A DNA stretch of 64,000 nucleotides from JBGSKY01 sp041740995 (lineage in GTDB: Bacteria; Planctomycetota; Planctomycetia; Pirellulales; Pirellulaceae): positions 4,777 to 68,776 of the forward strand of contig JBGSKY010000035.1 of the NCBI GenBank assembly GCA_041740995.1, written 5' to 3'. The notes under the pieces were generated by a model. The model was not told the origin of the DNA, did not search any database, and worked only from the letters and a program-made list of their open reading frames with translations. Of the stretch, positions 1 to 9,021 are shown in pieces (position 1 is the stretch's first letter; each line of letters begins with the position of its first letter). The position numbers and the translations under genes are program-made.

Positions 1-780
1 CTCTTGCACATGGAAATCGTCCAGCAGCGTTTAGAGAACGAATGCAATCTGGACCTGGTGCAAACCGCCCCAAACGTGACCTATGAAATTCTGACTCGCG
101 ACGGCGTCACAGCAGAAATTCACAAGCCGCAAGACGTTCCCGATAGCGGAGATATCGAAGAATTTCGCCAGCCGATCGTCCGCGTCAATTTCGTTTTGCC
201 GACCGAATACATCGGAGCCTGCATGACCTTATGCCAAGATAGACGCGGCGTTTTGCAAAGCCAAGAATACTTGTCGGCGACGCGTGCCTTGGTTTCGTAC
301 GATTTGCCGCTCGCGGAAGTCATCTACGACATGCACGATAAACTGAAAAGCGTGACCCGCGGCTATGGCACGATGGACTACGAACTGATTGGTTACGAAC
401 AAGCAGATTTGGTTCGCTTGGATATTCTCGTCAATGCGAAACGAGTCGACGCCTTGAGCATCATTTGCGATCGACGCGATGCGGATCGCCGCGGCCGCGC
501 GGTGGTCAAAAAGCTGAAGGAAGAAATCGATCGGCACATGTTCGAGGTCGCTATCCAAGCCGCCTTGGGTTCCCGCGTCATCGCTCGCGAAACCGTGCCC
601 GCCATGCGAAAGAACGTGACCGCCAAATGTTATGGTGGCGATATTTCGCGGAAGAAGAAACTGTGGGCTAAACAAAAAGAGGGCAAGAAGCGTATGAAGT
701 CCATCGGCTCGGTCGATATTCCGCAAAAAGCATTTATGGCGGTCCTCGAAAGTGGCAACGACCGCACCCAAGCACAGTAG
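1..780 (+). CDS. lepA: Elongation factor 4 (LepA), C-terminal part, cut by the left edge
   Basis: EF-4 is a ribosome-bound GTPase that back-translocates or rescues stalled elongation complexes. Only the last 259 or so residues are present; the frame is open from base 1 and begins LLHMEIVQQRLE, which matches the EF-G domain V-like region of LepA. The GTPase domain must lie to the left of the window. The LepA-specific C-terminal domain is visible: a stretch around GYGTMDYELIGY, then RETVPAMRKNVTAKCYGGD and SRKKKLWAKQKEGKKRMKSI, the lysine-rich tail that contacts the ribosome A site. The family tail ends near VDIPQKAFMAVL as usual, so the 3' end is complete. The next gene starts about 57 bases downstream on the same strand. 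Identification is very secure; the internal ATG at base 10 is not the real start. Confidence 0.97.
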   Translation, partial: LLHMEIVQQRLENECNLDLVQTAPNVTYEILTRDGVTAEIHKPQDVPDSGDIEEFRQPIVRVNFVLPTEYIGACMTLCQDRRGVLQSQEYLSATRALVSYDLPLAEVIYDMHDKLKSVTRGYGTMDYELIGYEQADLVRLDILVNAKRVDALSIICDRRDADRRGRAVVKKLKEEIDRHMFEVAIQAALGSRVIARETVPAMRKNVTAKCYGGDISRKKKLWAKQKEGKKRMKSIGSVDIPQKAFMAVLESGNDRTQAQ

Positions 781-837
781 CATCGAAAACTCCGTGTTCT
801 CGAGCCACTAAAAACCTCTTCTTCGAATGTACATCTT

Positions 838-2118
838 ATGCTTGCGATCATTGGATTGGGTTATGTCGGATTGCCACTTGCTTTGCAATTCTGTCGCAAT
901 AACGTACAAGTTCTAGGGCTCGACGTTGATACCGCAAAAGTCGATTCGATTAACGCGGGCAAGTCGTACATCCATCACATCGACGCGACTGAAATTGCTA
1001 TTCAAGTCGATGCGAAAAGGTTCTCGGCTAGCGATGATTTTTCGCAAGTCAAAAATTGCGATGCGGTTGTAATTTGCGTTCCAACACCGCTGAATAAGAA
1101 CCGCGAACCTGATATTTCCTACATCTTGAAAACTGGCGAATCGATTGCTCCGCATTTGCAATCGGGTTGCTTGGTGGTCCTCGAATCGACAACATATCCT
1201 GGGACGACCGACGAAGAACTGCGAAGTGTCTTGGAGGCTGGATCGGGACTCGTGGCTGGTGAAGATTTCCATCTCGCATTTTCGCCTGAACGGGAAGATC
1301 CGGGCAACCCAGACAGCACCGTTGCCAAGATTCCCAAGGTTGTCGGCGGGTTGACAACGGCCTGCCGTGACAAGGCAGTCGCACTTTATTCAAAGGCCGT
1401 TCAGCAAGTAGTGCCGGTCAGCAGTTGTCGCGCGGCAGAAGCTACCAAGTTACTCGAAAATATTTTTCGCAGCGTAAATATCGCACTGGTCAATGAACTC
1501 AAGGTTGTCTACGAAGCGATGGGGATCGACGTATGGGAAGTAATCGCAGCGGCGAAGACCAAACCGTTTGGCTACATGCCTTTTTATCCGGGGCCCGGCC
1601 TGGGCGGTCACTGCATTCCCATAGATCCGTTTTATCTGACTTGGAAGGCTCGTGAGTTTGGCCAAGCGACACGGTTTATCGAACTGGCTGGCGAGATCAA
1701 TACCGCGATGCCACAACACGTCGTGGGGAAGGTTGCCGAGGCGCTAAATCGTGTTCGCAAGCCGCTTAACGGTAGCAAAATCTTGTTGGTCGGCTTGGCT
1801 TACAAGGCGAATGTGGACGACGACCGTGAGTCACCTGGCTATATCCTGCTCAGTCTTTTGCAGGACGCCGGCGCGGAAGTCGCTTTTTATGATCCATACA
1901 TTCCGGTGATTCGCCCCAGTCGCGAGCATTCGCATTGGGCTGGCACGAAATCGATCGAGTGGACAAAAAAAACGGTTAGCCAATTTGACGCGGCCCTCAT
2001 CGCAACGGCCCACGCAAATATTAATTTTTCTGAACTTGCACAGTGGTGCTCGCTGATTATCGATACTCGCAACGCATGCCACGGAATAAGTGGGCCCGCA
2101 ACGATCGTCAAAGCATAG
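838..2118 (+). CDS. Nucleotide-sugar dehydrogenase (UDP-glucose/GDP-mannose dehydrogenase family)
   Basis: 426 residues, full length for the family. It oxidises a UDP- or GDP-linked hexose (or N-acetylhexosamine) twice to the uronic acid using NAD+, feeding capsule or exopolysaccharide synthesis in the cytoplasm. Visible parts: N-terminal Rossmann motif IIGLGYVGLPLALQF at residues 3-17; central dimerisation helices with AAEATKLLENIFRSVNIAL; the catalytic loop GPGLGGHCIPIDPFYL with nucleophile Cys259; and a C-terminal UDP-binding domain starting near ILLVGLAYKANVDDDRESP. The GGHCIP loop and the overall pattern resemble the UDP-GlcNAc/UDP-ManNAc 6-dehydrogenase branch (WbpA, WecC), but the substrate cannot be fixed by eye. 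It is followed within about 70 bases by an FAD oxidoreductase gene on the same strand, probably the same operon. Confidence 0.93.
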   Translation: MLAIIGLGYVGLPLALQFCRNNVQVLGLDVDTAKVDSINAGKSYIHHIDATEIAIQVDAKRFSASDDFSQVKNCDAVVICVPTPLNKNREPDISYILKTGESIAPHLQSGCLVVLESTTYPGTTDEELRSVLEAGSGLVAGEDFHLAFSPEREDPGNPDSTVAKIPKVVGGLTTACRDKAVALYSKAVQQVVPVSSCRAAEATKLLENIFRSVNIALVNELKVVYEAMGIDVWEVIAAAKTKPFGYMPFYPGPGLGGHCIPIDPFYLTWKAREFGQATRFIELAGEINTAMPQHVVGKVAEALNRVRKPLNGSKILLVGLAYKANVDDDRESPGYILLSLLQDAGAEVAFYDPYIPVIRPSREHSHWAGTKSIEWTKKTVSQFDAALIATAHANINFSELAQWCSLIIDTRNACHGISGPATIVKA

Positions 2119-2187
2119 TCAGCGAAAAAGTTGCGATTAGAATTGCGTTCCACAGCAAATATCAATCAGCTCTGGAAGGTCAATTTT

Positions 2188-3570
2188 TTGAACGACGCGA
2201 ATAATTTGGGCGGCGCTGCACCATGCAAGCGATGGGCGGTTGTCGGCGGAGGCATCTTAGGCATCGCAGCAGCCTTGGAGCTTCGCAAACGCGGGCAGGA
2301 GGTCGTGCTCTTTGAGTCCAGCTCGCAGTTGGGCGGTTTGACCAGTGCTTGGCAAATCGGCGACGTCCACTGGGACCGTTACTATCACGTGACGTTGCTC
2401 TCGGACACTGTGTTGCGGAAATTGCTGGCCGAGATCAACTTGGACGACGAAATCCAGTGGGTTCAAACGCGGACCGGATTTTACGCCGGTGGCAAACTCT
2501 ATTCGATGTCCAGTTCGATCGAGTTCCTGAAGTTCCCAATTCTCAATCTGTACCAAAAATTGCGACTGGGTGGAACGATCTTCCTCGGCTCAAAAATTCG
2601 TAACTGGCGCGCGATGGAACAGATTCCAGTCGAATCGTGGTTGCGAAAGTGGAGCGGAGATTCGACCTTCGAAAAGATCTGGTTACCACTGCTGCGTGCC
2701 AAACTCGGGGACGCTTACAAACGCACTTCCGCCGGCTTCATTTGGGCGTATATTGATCGAATGTACAAGGCCAGACGCAGCGGCATGAAACGCGAAATGT
2801 TTGGCTACGTTCCTGGCGGCTATCAACGGATTTTGGCCGCCTTACAACAACGACTGGCCGATGATGGTGTCAAAATACAAACCGATGCACCGGTGCGGAA
2901 GGTCGTAAAAAATGCGGCACGAACGCAGCTCGAAATCACCAGCGGTCTGCCCAGTAAGCAGCAAACACAATCGTTCGATCGCATCCTGATGACAACACCC
3001 AGCAACGTTATTGCAGACGCTTGCGATGGCCTGAGCTCAGATGAACTGGCCAAACTCAAAGCGGTTGAGTACATCGGCGTAATCTGTACCTCACTTTTGC
3101 TCCGCAAGCCACTCGGCGGCTACTACGTCACCAATATCACCGACGATTGGGTTCCGCTGACGGGCATCATCGAGATGGGTTCGATCTTACCGCCAGAAAA
3201 ACTCAACGGGCATTATTTGGTTTACTTGCCGCAGTATATGATCAGCACCGACCCGCGATTCACTGAATCCGACGAAGTAGTCCATGAGCGCTGCTTGTCG
3301 ACGTTGGAAAAGATGTATCCGGACTTTGATCGATCGCAAGTCGCAGCCATCAAGTCGGCACGCGCGCGAAACGTGATGGCATTGCCGACCATCGATTATT
3401 CTGTCAACCGACCACCGTTGCTGGCCAGTGTTCCGGGGCTTTACTTGCTCAATTCCGCCAGGATCGTCAAAGGCACGCTGAACGTCAATGAGACGTTAGA
3501 GCTGCTACACGATGAGCTTAACGCTCAGATATGGCCAAATCATTTGTCATTGTCTTCAACAGTAGACTAG
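2188..3570 (+). CDS. FAD-dependent oxidoreductase of the amine oxidase / protoporphyrinogen oxidase fold
   Basis: About 460 residues. The N terminus carries the FAD dinucleotide-binding motif WAVVGGGILGIAAALELRKR followed by VVLFESSSQLGGLTSAW, the typical GG doublet of the amine oxidase/PPOX/UDP-galactopyranose mutase superfamily. The C-terminal end has NSARIVKGTLNVNETLE in the position of the second FAD contact. The same pairing with a nucleotide-sugar dehydrogenase immediately upstream suggests a role in surface-glycan precursor chemistry; the reaction is unknown. Start choice: TTG at 2188 has GGAAGG eight bases upstream. A TTG at 2131 in the same frame would add 19 residues but has a weaker ribosome-binding site. 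Either start leaves the FAD motif intact. Family assignment is solid; function is inferred. Confidence 0.85.
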   Translation: MNDANNLGGAAPCKRWAVVGGGILGIAAALELRKRGQEVVLFESSSQLGGLTSAWQIGDVHWDRYYHVTLLSDTVLRKLLAEINLDDEIQWVQTRTGFYAGGKLYSMSSSIEFLKFPILNLYQKLRLGGTIFLGSKIRNWRAMEQIPVESWLRKWSGDSTFEKIWLPLLRAKLGDAYKRTSAGFIWAYIDRMYKARRSGMKREMFGYVPGGYQRILAALQQRLADDGVKIQTDAPVRKVVKNAARTQLEITSGLPSKQQTQSFDRILMTTPSNVIADACDGLSSDELAKLKAVEYIGVICTSLLLRKPLGGYYVTNITDDWVPLTGIIEMGSILPPEKLNGHYLVYLPQYMISTDPRFTESDEVVHERCLSTLEKMYPDFDRSQVAAIKSARARNVMALPTIDYSVNRPPLLASVPGLYLLNSARIVKGTLNVNETLELLHDELNAQIWPNHLSLSSTVD

Positions 3571-3901
3571 AGACCGAGTTCAAGTCTGGAATGATAAGTC
3601 CTAAATCTGCATTTGGACCCCCATGAGCTTGTCTCATGGGTGAACCAGCTTCGTAATCTAACGCCCCGACGCTCAACCAAAAGACCCCAACGGGTTCATC
3701 CCGTTTGGTGAATCAGCTTGCTTGATCCGTCAGTAGACTTTCGCTCCGGTGGGATGAACCCACGCGGGGGCGGGATGCGCGACGGCGGCCAGCTTAGCTG
3801 ACGAAACTTCGCTCCGGTGGGATGAACCCACACGGGGTCGGGATAAGCAATCTTAATTGGCATTCAAACTACAAGAGTCGAAAGTCAATTGACGACAGTT
3901 A
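3571..3901. repeat. Hairpin-rich intergenic repeat, copy A, between convergent genes
   Basis: No gene is seen here. From about 3598 to 3845 the sequence is a mosaic of short palindromes: CCCATGAG / CTCATGGG (8-bp perfect stem, loop CTTGT), AACGGG / CCCGTT around loop TTCAT, then two units with 68-bp spacing (cores at 3742 and 3810) that each contain GGTGGGATGAACCCAC. The loop core GGGATGAACCC of the 68-bp units is the reverse complement of the GGGTTCATCCC core of the preceding hairpin. The same modules in the same order and orientation recur at 6588-7013, on the other side of the ATPase gene. Confidence 0.9.
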
Positions 3902-6424
3902 TTACCGGAGGAACGCCAACGTCACCTCGTCTGGTAGATCGACTAAAGGTGCCAAAACACCATTTTCGCCGCGTTGAAAGGGGATCCAAAGCAGGGCCAC
4001 GTTTCTGATCTGCATATCGCCCTTGCGGCAAGGAACTTCGATCGTTTCGAGCTGCAATGATTCAGGCCGAAATTGCTTCTTCACGTCGTCGACTTCCTGC
4101 TCGCATTCACGTTGCAGCTCGTCGAGATCCGCTTCGATTTCCTCCAGCCGCTCGCGAGCGCGTTCGACATCGGCCCGCTCAGCCGAGACACGCGACATAT
4201 TTCGAGCCGCCGTTGATACCTTGTTGAGGTTCGTTTTCGAAACCGCTTTGCGACCGATCAAGGCGCCCAGGATCGATGTCCCGACAGTGACAATCGAATC
4301 ATAAAAATGGCCAGTCGCTTCACCTTCCTCTCGCGCCAGTTTATCTTTCGCCTGAGCGCGTTTGGTCTCAAGCGCCGAAACCTTTGACGCGTACTTCTTT
4401 TCAAGCTCGCTAACCTTGGCATCGCGAGCTTCGCGCGTGTTCTGCGAAAACTCAATCCGCGCGTCCATCTCGGTTTGTCCAACGCGGCTGTATCGATCCA
4501 GCGCTGGACTGTAAAAAACTTTAGCAGTGTGTGTCCGGTAGAGATAGTCCTGCAAATCTTTCTGCCACGACTTGTAGTTTTTTCCCGACACCAAATCGAT
4601 CGGCAACGTCCCGAACTCCAAGCCCTCCTCGGGCAGCTTGGCCTGTTCCAAAGTGCCAGGCATAAGAATGAACGAACGCCCCCACGCTTGCGCGGGCATT
4701 TTCGATCCGATAGGCGTTATCAAGCTGACATCTTGCCAGTCATCCATTTGGATGTTGCTCTTCACAAAGTGCACGGTCGCTTGGCCCAAAATGGCCGGCA
4801 TATAAACGAGGGTCGAGCCGTGATTTGCCAGTCGGCTTTGACGCCAGAAAATCTCCGTCACATCCCCCTGAACAATCGGCCGCTCGGTTTCCAAAGCATG
4901 TTTCGCACCAGAGACTTGGACAGTCTCATTGGCCGAGGCACTTTCCGACGAAGCGATCGGTTTGCCGGACGACGGACGTTGGGCGAGCAACTTGTCTCGC
5001 TTCGGTTTCATTAGTCGCGAAACTTGATCGCGGGACAATGGTCCACGTAAAAACGACAGCGCCCACCGCGTTTGAAAGATGACTGGTTTTTCTTTATGCA
5101 CATTGTTCATCAAGAATACGCGCGCTCCAAGGGCCGCCAGCGTTTGTTCCATCGCCGCTCGGTCAAATCGCCCGCCGGTTTGAGCTGCGGCGCCTTCGAG
5201 TCCGTCGAGCACGCGTTGTTTGTCGCGATCGGTTTGCAAGCGACCTAGGAACCAAGTTCCGATATTGGAGAGGCCCTTGTAATCCAAGTCGACCGGGTTC
5301 TGTGTCGCCAGCACAATCCCCAAACCAAACGCGCGAGCTTGCTTGAGCAACGTCAGCATCGGCGGCTTCGATGGTGGCTTGGCCGACGGCGGAAAGTAAC
5401 CGTAAACTTCGTCCATGTAAAAGATCGCACGCAACGAACCGGTCCCTGGCTGAGCTCGCATCCAACCGAGCAACTCGCCGAGAAAGAGCGTCACAAAGAA
5501 CATGCGTTCGCTGTCACTCAAATGTGAAATCGAAAGAATGCTCACTCGCGGTTTGCCATCATCCGTGTAGAGCAATTTTTTGATGTTCAGCGGCTCACCT
5601 TCCAACCAACCGGCAAAGGCCGGCGAAGCCAAAAGATTATTCAACGACATCGCAAACGTGGAACGCTGAGCCGTCGGAAAGAAGCTTTCAATATCGATCA
5701 CGCCGATACGATCGATCGGTGGATTTTGAATGTTGCGAATGATGTCAGCCAGCGATAGATTTTTGCCGGCCGTCCAAGCGGTCTCTAGAATCTTCGACAA
5801 CAGAATATGTTCCCTCGAGGTCAGCGGATCGGCGCTGATACCCAGCAGCGTCAACATGCCCGACGCAGCGCTAGTGATTTTTTCACGAAACGTCTCGCCA
5901 TCAGCGATCACTTCGGGCGCCGGCGCATCAAAGCTTTTGAGGACCGTCAGCGGCACACCGACATTGCTGCCAGGTGTATAGATCGTCAGATCGACCGAGT
6001 CGCGATAACGCGCGATCCGCTCGGGCGCTTGGTGCCATTTATCAAGTCCCTTACGCCACAACTGCGCATACGATTCGCCCAGCTCCGCTTCCGATTGCCC
6101 CTTTTGGACCGCTTCAGCCGGATCGACCCAAGGCTCAAAATCTTCACCGCGCAACGCCGGAAAGGTCAACAGGAGATTGCCCAAGTCACCTTTGGGATCG
6201 ATACAAATGACTGGAATGCCATCGATGGCCGCTTCTTCCAGCAACGAGAGACATAAGCCCGTCTTTCCGCTGCCGGTCATACCGACACACAAGGCATGCG
6301 TGACGAGATCCTTGCTGTCGTAGAGCATCAAGTTGTCCAAAAGCTCTCGCTTAGCCAGATCGTATTCCTTGCCAAGGTAAAACTTTGCCGGCAACTCATA
6401 AAGAGCTTCGAAGTCGGTCGTCAT
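3902..6424 (-). CDS. HerA/FtsK-superfamily ATPase with C-terminal coiled coil
   Basis: 840 residues. The N-terminal two thirds is a HerA-type P-loop ATPase: Walker A GMTGSGKT at residues 48-55, followed by the family phrase PVICIDPKGDLGNLL; Walker B IFYMDEVYGYFPP with Asp338-Glu339; then LLKQARAFGLGIVLATQNP and a sensor-like region NIGTWFLGRLQTDRDKQRV. The C-terminal region (about 655-800) has two charged coiled-coil stretches separated by a short glycine-containing hydrophobic segment, GTSILGALIGRKAV. HerA relatives are hexameric DNA translocases in end resection or plasmid and phage biology; the role of this long solo form is not known to me. No nuclease (NurA) partner is next to it. It stands alone between two direct copies of a complex repeat. 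Start ATG at 6424 gives a natural N terminus. Confidence 0.85.
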   Translation of the reverse strand: MTTDFEALYELPAKFYLGKEYDLAKRELLDNLMLYDSKDLVTHALCVGMTGSGKTGLCLSLLEEAAIDGIPVICIDPKGDLGNLLLTFPALRGEDFEPWVDPAEAVQKGQSEAELGESYAQLWRKGLDKWHQAPERIARYRDSVDLTIYTPGSNVGVPLTVLKSFDAPAPEVIADGETFREKITSAASGMLTLLGISADPLTSREHILLSKILETAWTAGKNLSLADIIRNIQNPPIDRIGVIDIESFFPTAQRSTFAMSLNNLLASPAFAGWLEGEPLNIKKLLYTDDGKPRVSILSISHLSDSERMFFVTLFLGELLGWMRAQPGTGSLRAIFYMDEVYGYFPPSAKPPSKPPMLTLLKQARAFGLGIVLATQNPVDLDYKGLSNIGTWFLGRLQTDRDKQRVLDGLEGAAAQTGGRFDRAAMEQTLAALGARVFLMNNVHKEKPVIFQTRWALSFLRGPLSRDQVSRLMKPKRDKLLAQRPSSGKPIASSESASANETVQVSGAKHALETERPIVQGDVTEIFWRQSRLANHGSTLVYMPAILGQATVHFVKSNIQMDDWQDVSLITPIGSKMPAQAWGRSFILMPGTLEQAKLPEEGLEFGTLPIDLVSGKNYKSWQKDLQDYLYRTHTAKVFYSPALDRYSRVGQTEMDARIEFSQNTREARDAKVSELEKKYASKVSALETKRAQAKDKLAREEGEATGHFYDSIVTVGTSILGALIGRKAVSKTNLNKVSTAARNMSRVSAERADVERARERLEEIEADLDELQRECEQEVDDVKKQFRPESLQLETIEVPCRKGDMQIRNVALLWIPFQRGENGVLAPLVDLPDEVTLAFLR

Positions 6425-7060
6425 TTCTCTCCAACAATATTCTAGCGTTGCCTACTTATCGTTCCTGAAGAGATCAGTTTAGCAGGTCAGCGCGGCGATA
6501 AAATACCTTCACCGATCGTTTCATTCCAAGGCATCGCCAACCCGTCGGTAAGGACCGATCCTAACCTAAGTTGTCTCAATTCTGCTCGCGGCCACCCATT
6601 AGCTTGTCTCATGGGTGAACCAGCTTCGTAAGCTAACACCACGACGCTACACCGAAAGACCCCAACGGGTTCATCCCGTTTGGTGAGTCAGCTTGCTTGA
6701 TCCGTAGGTAGACTTTCGCTCCGGTGGGATGAACCCACACGGGGGCGGGATGCGCGACGGCGGCCAGCTTAGCTGACGAAACTGCGCTCCGGTGGGATGA
6801 ACCCACGCGGGGGCGGGATGCGCGACGGCGGCCAGCTTAGCTGACGAAACTGCGCTCCGGTGGGATGAACCCACGCGGGGGCGGGACCTTGTCCTAAATC
6901 TGCATTTGGGCCCCCATGAGCTTGTCTCATGGGTGAACCAGCTTCGTAAGCTAACACCACGACGCTACACCAAAAGACCCCAACGGGTTCATCCCGTTTG
7001 GTGAATCAGTTCGCTACCAGCGCGAACACCCAGCCGCAGTATCGATCTACGACTAGATGA
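6425..7060. repeat. Hairpin-rich intergenic repeat, copy B (expanded), upstream of the HerA-like ATPase gene
   Basis: From 6588 to 7013 the modules of the 3.6-kb repeat return in the same orientation. A hairpin module (6588-6694) is followed by three cores of the 68-bp unit at 6717, 6785 and 6853 (exact 68-bp spacing, nearly identical), then a second hairpin module at 6895-7012 that again starts with the phrase GTCCTAAATCTGCATTTGG. Stems include CCCATGAG / CTCATGGG, AACGGG / CCCGTT, GTGGG / CCCAC and CAGCT / AGCTG. The short open frames on the minus strand here are read-through of the repeat and are not genes. Bases 6425-6587 hold the 5' flank of the ATPase gene; I see no clear promoter there. 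Confidence 0.9.
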
Positions 7061-8887
7061 CTAATTGAACAACATTGCAAGCTCAGCGAATAAGCGTTCG
7101 CGGTTGTTCATGCCCTTGCGCTCGAGCAAAACCTTGTGAGCGATATCCGGGCAATCGGTCAGGATGCCGTCGACGCCTCGGTTGAGCATACGTGACATCT
7201 CTGCTGGTTCGTTGACAGTCCAAACGAAAACTTGCTTTCCCGCTTTGTGTGCCCGGTTTACAAAATTCCTGGTTGCGAATTTTGAATTTACAGCCACAAA
7301 GTCGGCGTTGATATTCTTTACTTTGCCCACGTAGACCGAGAGCAACAAGCCGCATTTCCAACTGGGCCTGAGCGTCTTCAGTTTTGTGAGCCCTTCGGCT
7401 TTTAACGACATGATCATAATTTGATCAGCCATCTTTTCTGCTTCGACGATATCGACTACACGTTGCTCAAGTTGTTGGTTATGTCCGTAATATTTCAATT
7501 CGATGTTAACGCCGATCTTATCTTTACATAGCTGCAACACCTCCGAAAGTTTGGGGACGCGTTGGTCCGAGAAATCGGCACCAAACCAACTGCCAATATC
7601 GATGTCCGCTAGATCATCGTATTTTGCATTCCAAATTTTCAGCGAGTTGTTCGAGAGCTTCATGAAGTCACTGTCATGAACCACGACCACTTCACCATCG
7701 GCTGTTTCTTGAACATCGATCTCGACCCAGTCCGCTCCGTCGGCGATGGCATGACGGATTGCGGCCAGCGTATTCTCGGGCGCTAAACTCGATGCACCTC
7801 GGTGGGCCATTACTTGCACTTCATCTTGCAGCTTCACTGTCTGCAGTGTTGCAAAACCAAAGAGTGTAGCGAGCATCAATGCGATGAGGCTGCCAGCGGC
7901 TAAGCGTGGAGTGTTAATCAATGAAGCGAGACTACTCGAACTTCTTTGGTCAGTTTTACGGAGCGAGGCAACGACCGTTTCGGATTCTGGACTGAACCGC
8001 CGATAGGTATGGAACAACATGCCTGCAAAAGAAATTGTCGATATGACATTGAGCAGGAGACTCGTTGTGGTCAAGACCGCGAGCATCAGACCAACCTGCG
8101 TCGCGACGAATACCAGCGAGTGGAAACGGTCAGCAATTAGCATTTGTCCGATCGCACCAACAATTGCCGTCAGGATAAGGTTCAGTAGAAATACGACGAC
8201 CAGCCACGTTAACAACCAACGAAGCACTTTGGTCCGATGACTGGCAATCAATTTGCGACTGTTGCTGAGCGCCTTTCGCGGCGGCACGTCTTCGAACATT
8301 ACCAATGGCAACGCAAGAAACCAACTGGAATGAAGCCACAACAGCAATCCGCCGAGCAACGCAACTAAACCGCCACCGATCACGATGGCAACTTTAAATT
8401 CAGTCGGATTTTCATTGAGATAATAGTTGATGTCATATTCGCCAAGCAGCCAACGATACACAATCCCAGCGATCGCTAGAAATGGGGCAATGACAAGCAG
8501 GCTCCTGCCGATTAGCTGTGTCGTGACTGCCAACACTTTCAACCCACGCCCGAAGACATATTGCAATGCGGCTACAGAACTGGGCCGAGTACCGACCGAT
8601 TGAGCTGCCAAGATCCAGAGCAGCGTTCCTAACTCTAGTGCAATAATCGCGAGCCACACTGCACCCAATGCGATCAAACAGAACCAACCAAACGGCCCCG
8701 CAAAGAATATAGCAATATCAACATCCGATAAGATGCTTTGTCCTGAGAACCATAGCAGGCCTTGCCATATCAATCCGAACAACGGCGTCAGTACAACGAA
8801 GGCCAGCAGCTTGAAGAGCAAATCAGTCGCGACGAGACTCCGCCACTTCGACGCATCAACTATCTTTCGAAAATTCAGATGCGTCAT
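7061..8887 (-). CDS. Membrane-anchored glycerophosphodiester phosphodiesterase
   Basis: 608 residues in two parts. Residues about 1-345 are a multi-pass membrane region of the GPDPase membrane domain type, with repeated long hydrophobic helices such as LLFKLLAFVVLTPLFGLIWQ and WLLTWLVVVFLLNLILTAIV. From residue 360 the catalytic GDPD domain begins with MAHRGASSLAPENTLAAI (His362, Arg363), then GADWVEIDVQETADGEVVVV with the metal-binding Glu/Asp and the catalytic HDSDFMKLS. It ends with the family phrase WTVNEPAEMSRMLNRGVDGI followed by TDCPD. It hydrolyses glycerophosphodiesters to sn-glycerol 3-phosphate plus an alcohol, presumably with the active site facing the cytoplasmic or periplasmic membrane surface. 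It is read in the same direction as the sulfatase upstream, with a 134-base gap containing an inverted repeat. Confidence 0.94.
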   Translation of the reverse strand: MTHLNFRKIVDASKWRSLVATDLLFKLLAFVVLTPLFGLIWQGLLWFSGQSILSDVDIAIFFAGPFGWFCLIALGAVWLAIIALELGTLLWILAAQSVGTRPSSVAALQYVFGRGLKVLAVTTQLIGRSLLVIAPFLAIAGIVYRWLLGEYDINYYLNENPTEFKVAIVIGGGLVALLGGLLLWLHSSWFLALPLVMFEDVPPRKALSNSRKLIASHRTKVLRWLLTWLVVVFLLNLILTAIVGAIGQMLIADRFHSLVFVATQVGLMLAVLTTTSLLLNVISTISFAGMLFHTYRRFSPESETVVASLRKTDQRSSSSLASLINTPRLAAGSLIALMLATLFGFATLQTVKLQDEVQVMAHRGASSLAPENTLAAIRHAIADGADWVEIDVQETADGEVVVVHDSDFMKLSNNSLKIWNAKYDDLADIDIGSWFGADFSDQRVPKLSEVLQLCKDKIGVNIELKYYGHNQQLEQRVVDIVEAEKMADQIMIMSLKAEGLTKLKTLRPSWKCGLLLSVYVGKVKNINADFVAVNSKFATRNFVNRAHKAGKQVFVWTVNEPAEMSRMLNRGVDGILTDCPDIAHKVLLERKGMNNRERLFAELAMLFN

Positions 8888-8957
8888 TTCAATAGCTCCA
8901 TTTGCTTACGCTTCACTGCGCAAGCTTGGACGGATATTCGACCTATGATAGTCTTCC

Positions 8958-8984
8958 AGCCTGTCACTTGAGCTAAGACAGGCT
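8958..8984. repeat. Inverted repeat (8-bp perfect stem) between sulfatase and GDPD genes
   Basis: AGCCTGTC and GACAGGCT face each other around an 11-base loop. On the minus strand the right arm continues as GACAGGCTGGAAGAC, while the plus strand continues as GACAGGCTTAAAGCC, so the palindrome is nested. There is no run of T after the stem, so it may be a dispersed palindromic repeat rather than a simple terminator of the sulfatase gene. Confidence 0.6.
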
Positions 8985-9021
8985 TAAAGCCTTTCTTATT
9001 CTAAGACTAAAAGTGACTATC

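Noticed and set aside
229..783. Minus-strand open frame of 184 codons
   Set aside because: Antisense to lepA.
4475..5014. Plus-strand open frame of 179 codons
   Set aside because: Antisense to the HerA-like ATPase, which has clear catalytic motifs.
6671..6960. Two minus-strand open frames of 63-67 codons with repeated HPTGAQ and GFIPPER phrases
   Set aside because: They are translations of the 68-bp repeat and its hairpins; identical phrases recur only because the DNA repeats.
3598..7013. CRISPR-like appearance of the 68-bp units
   Set aside because: The spaces between cores are themselves repeats, not unique spacers, and no cas gene is present.
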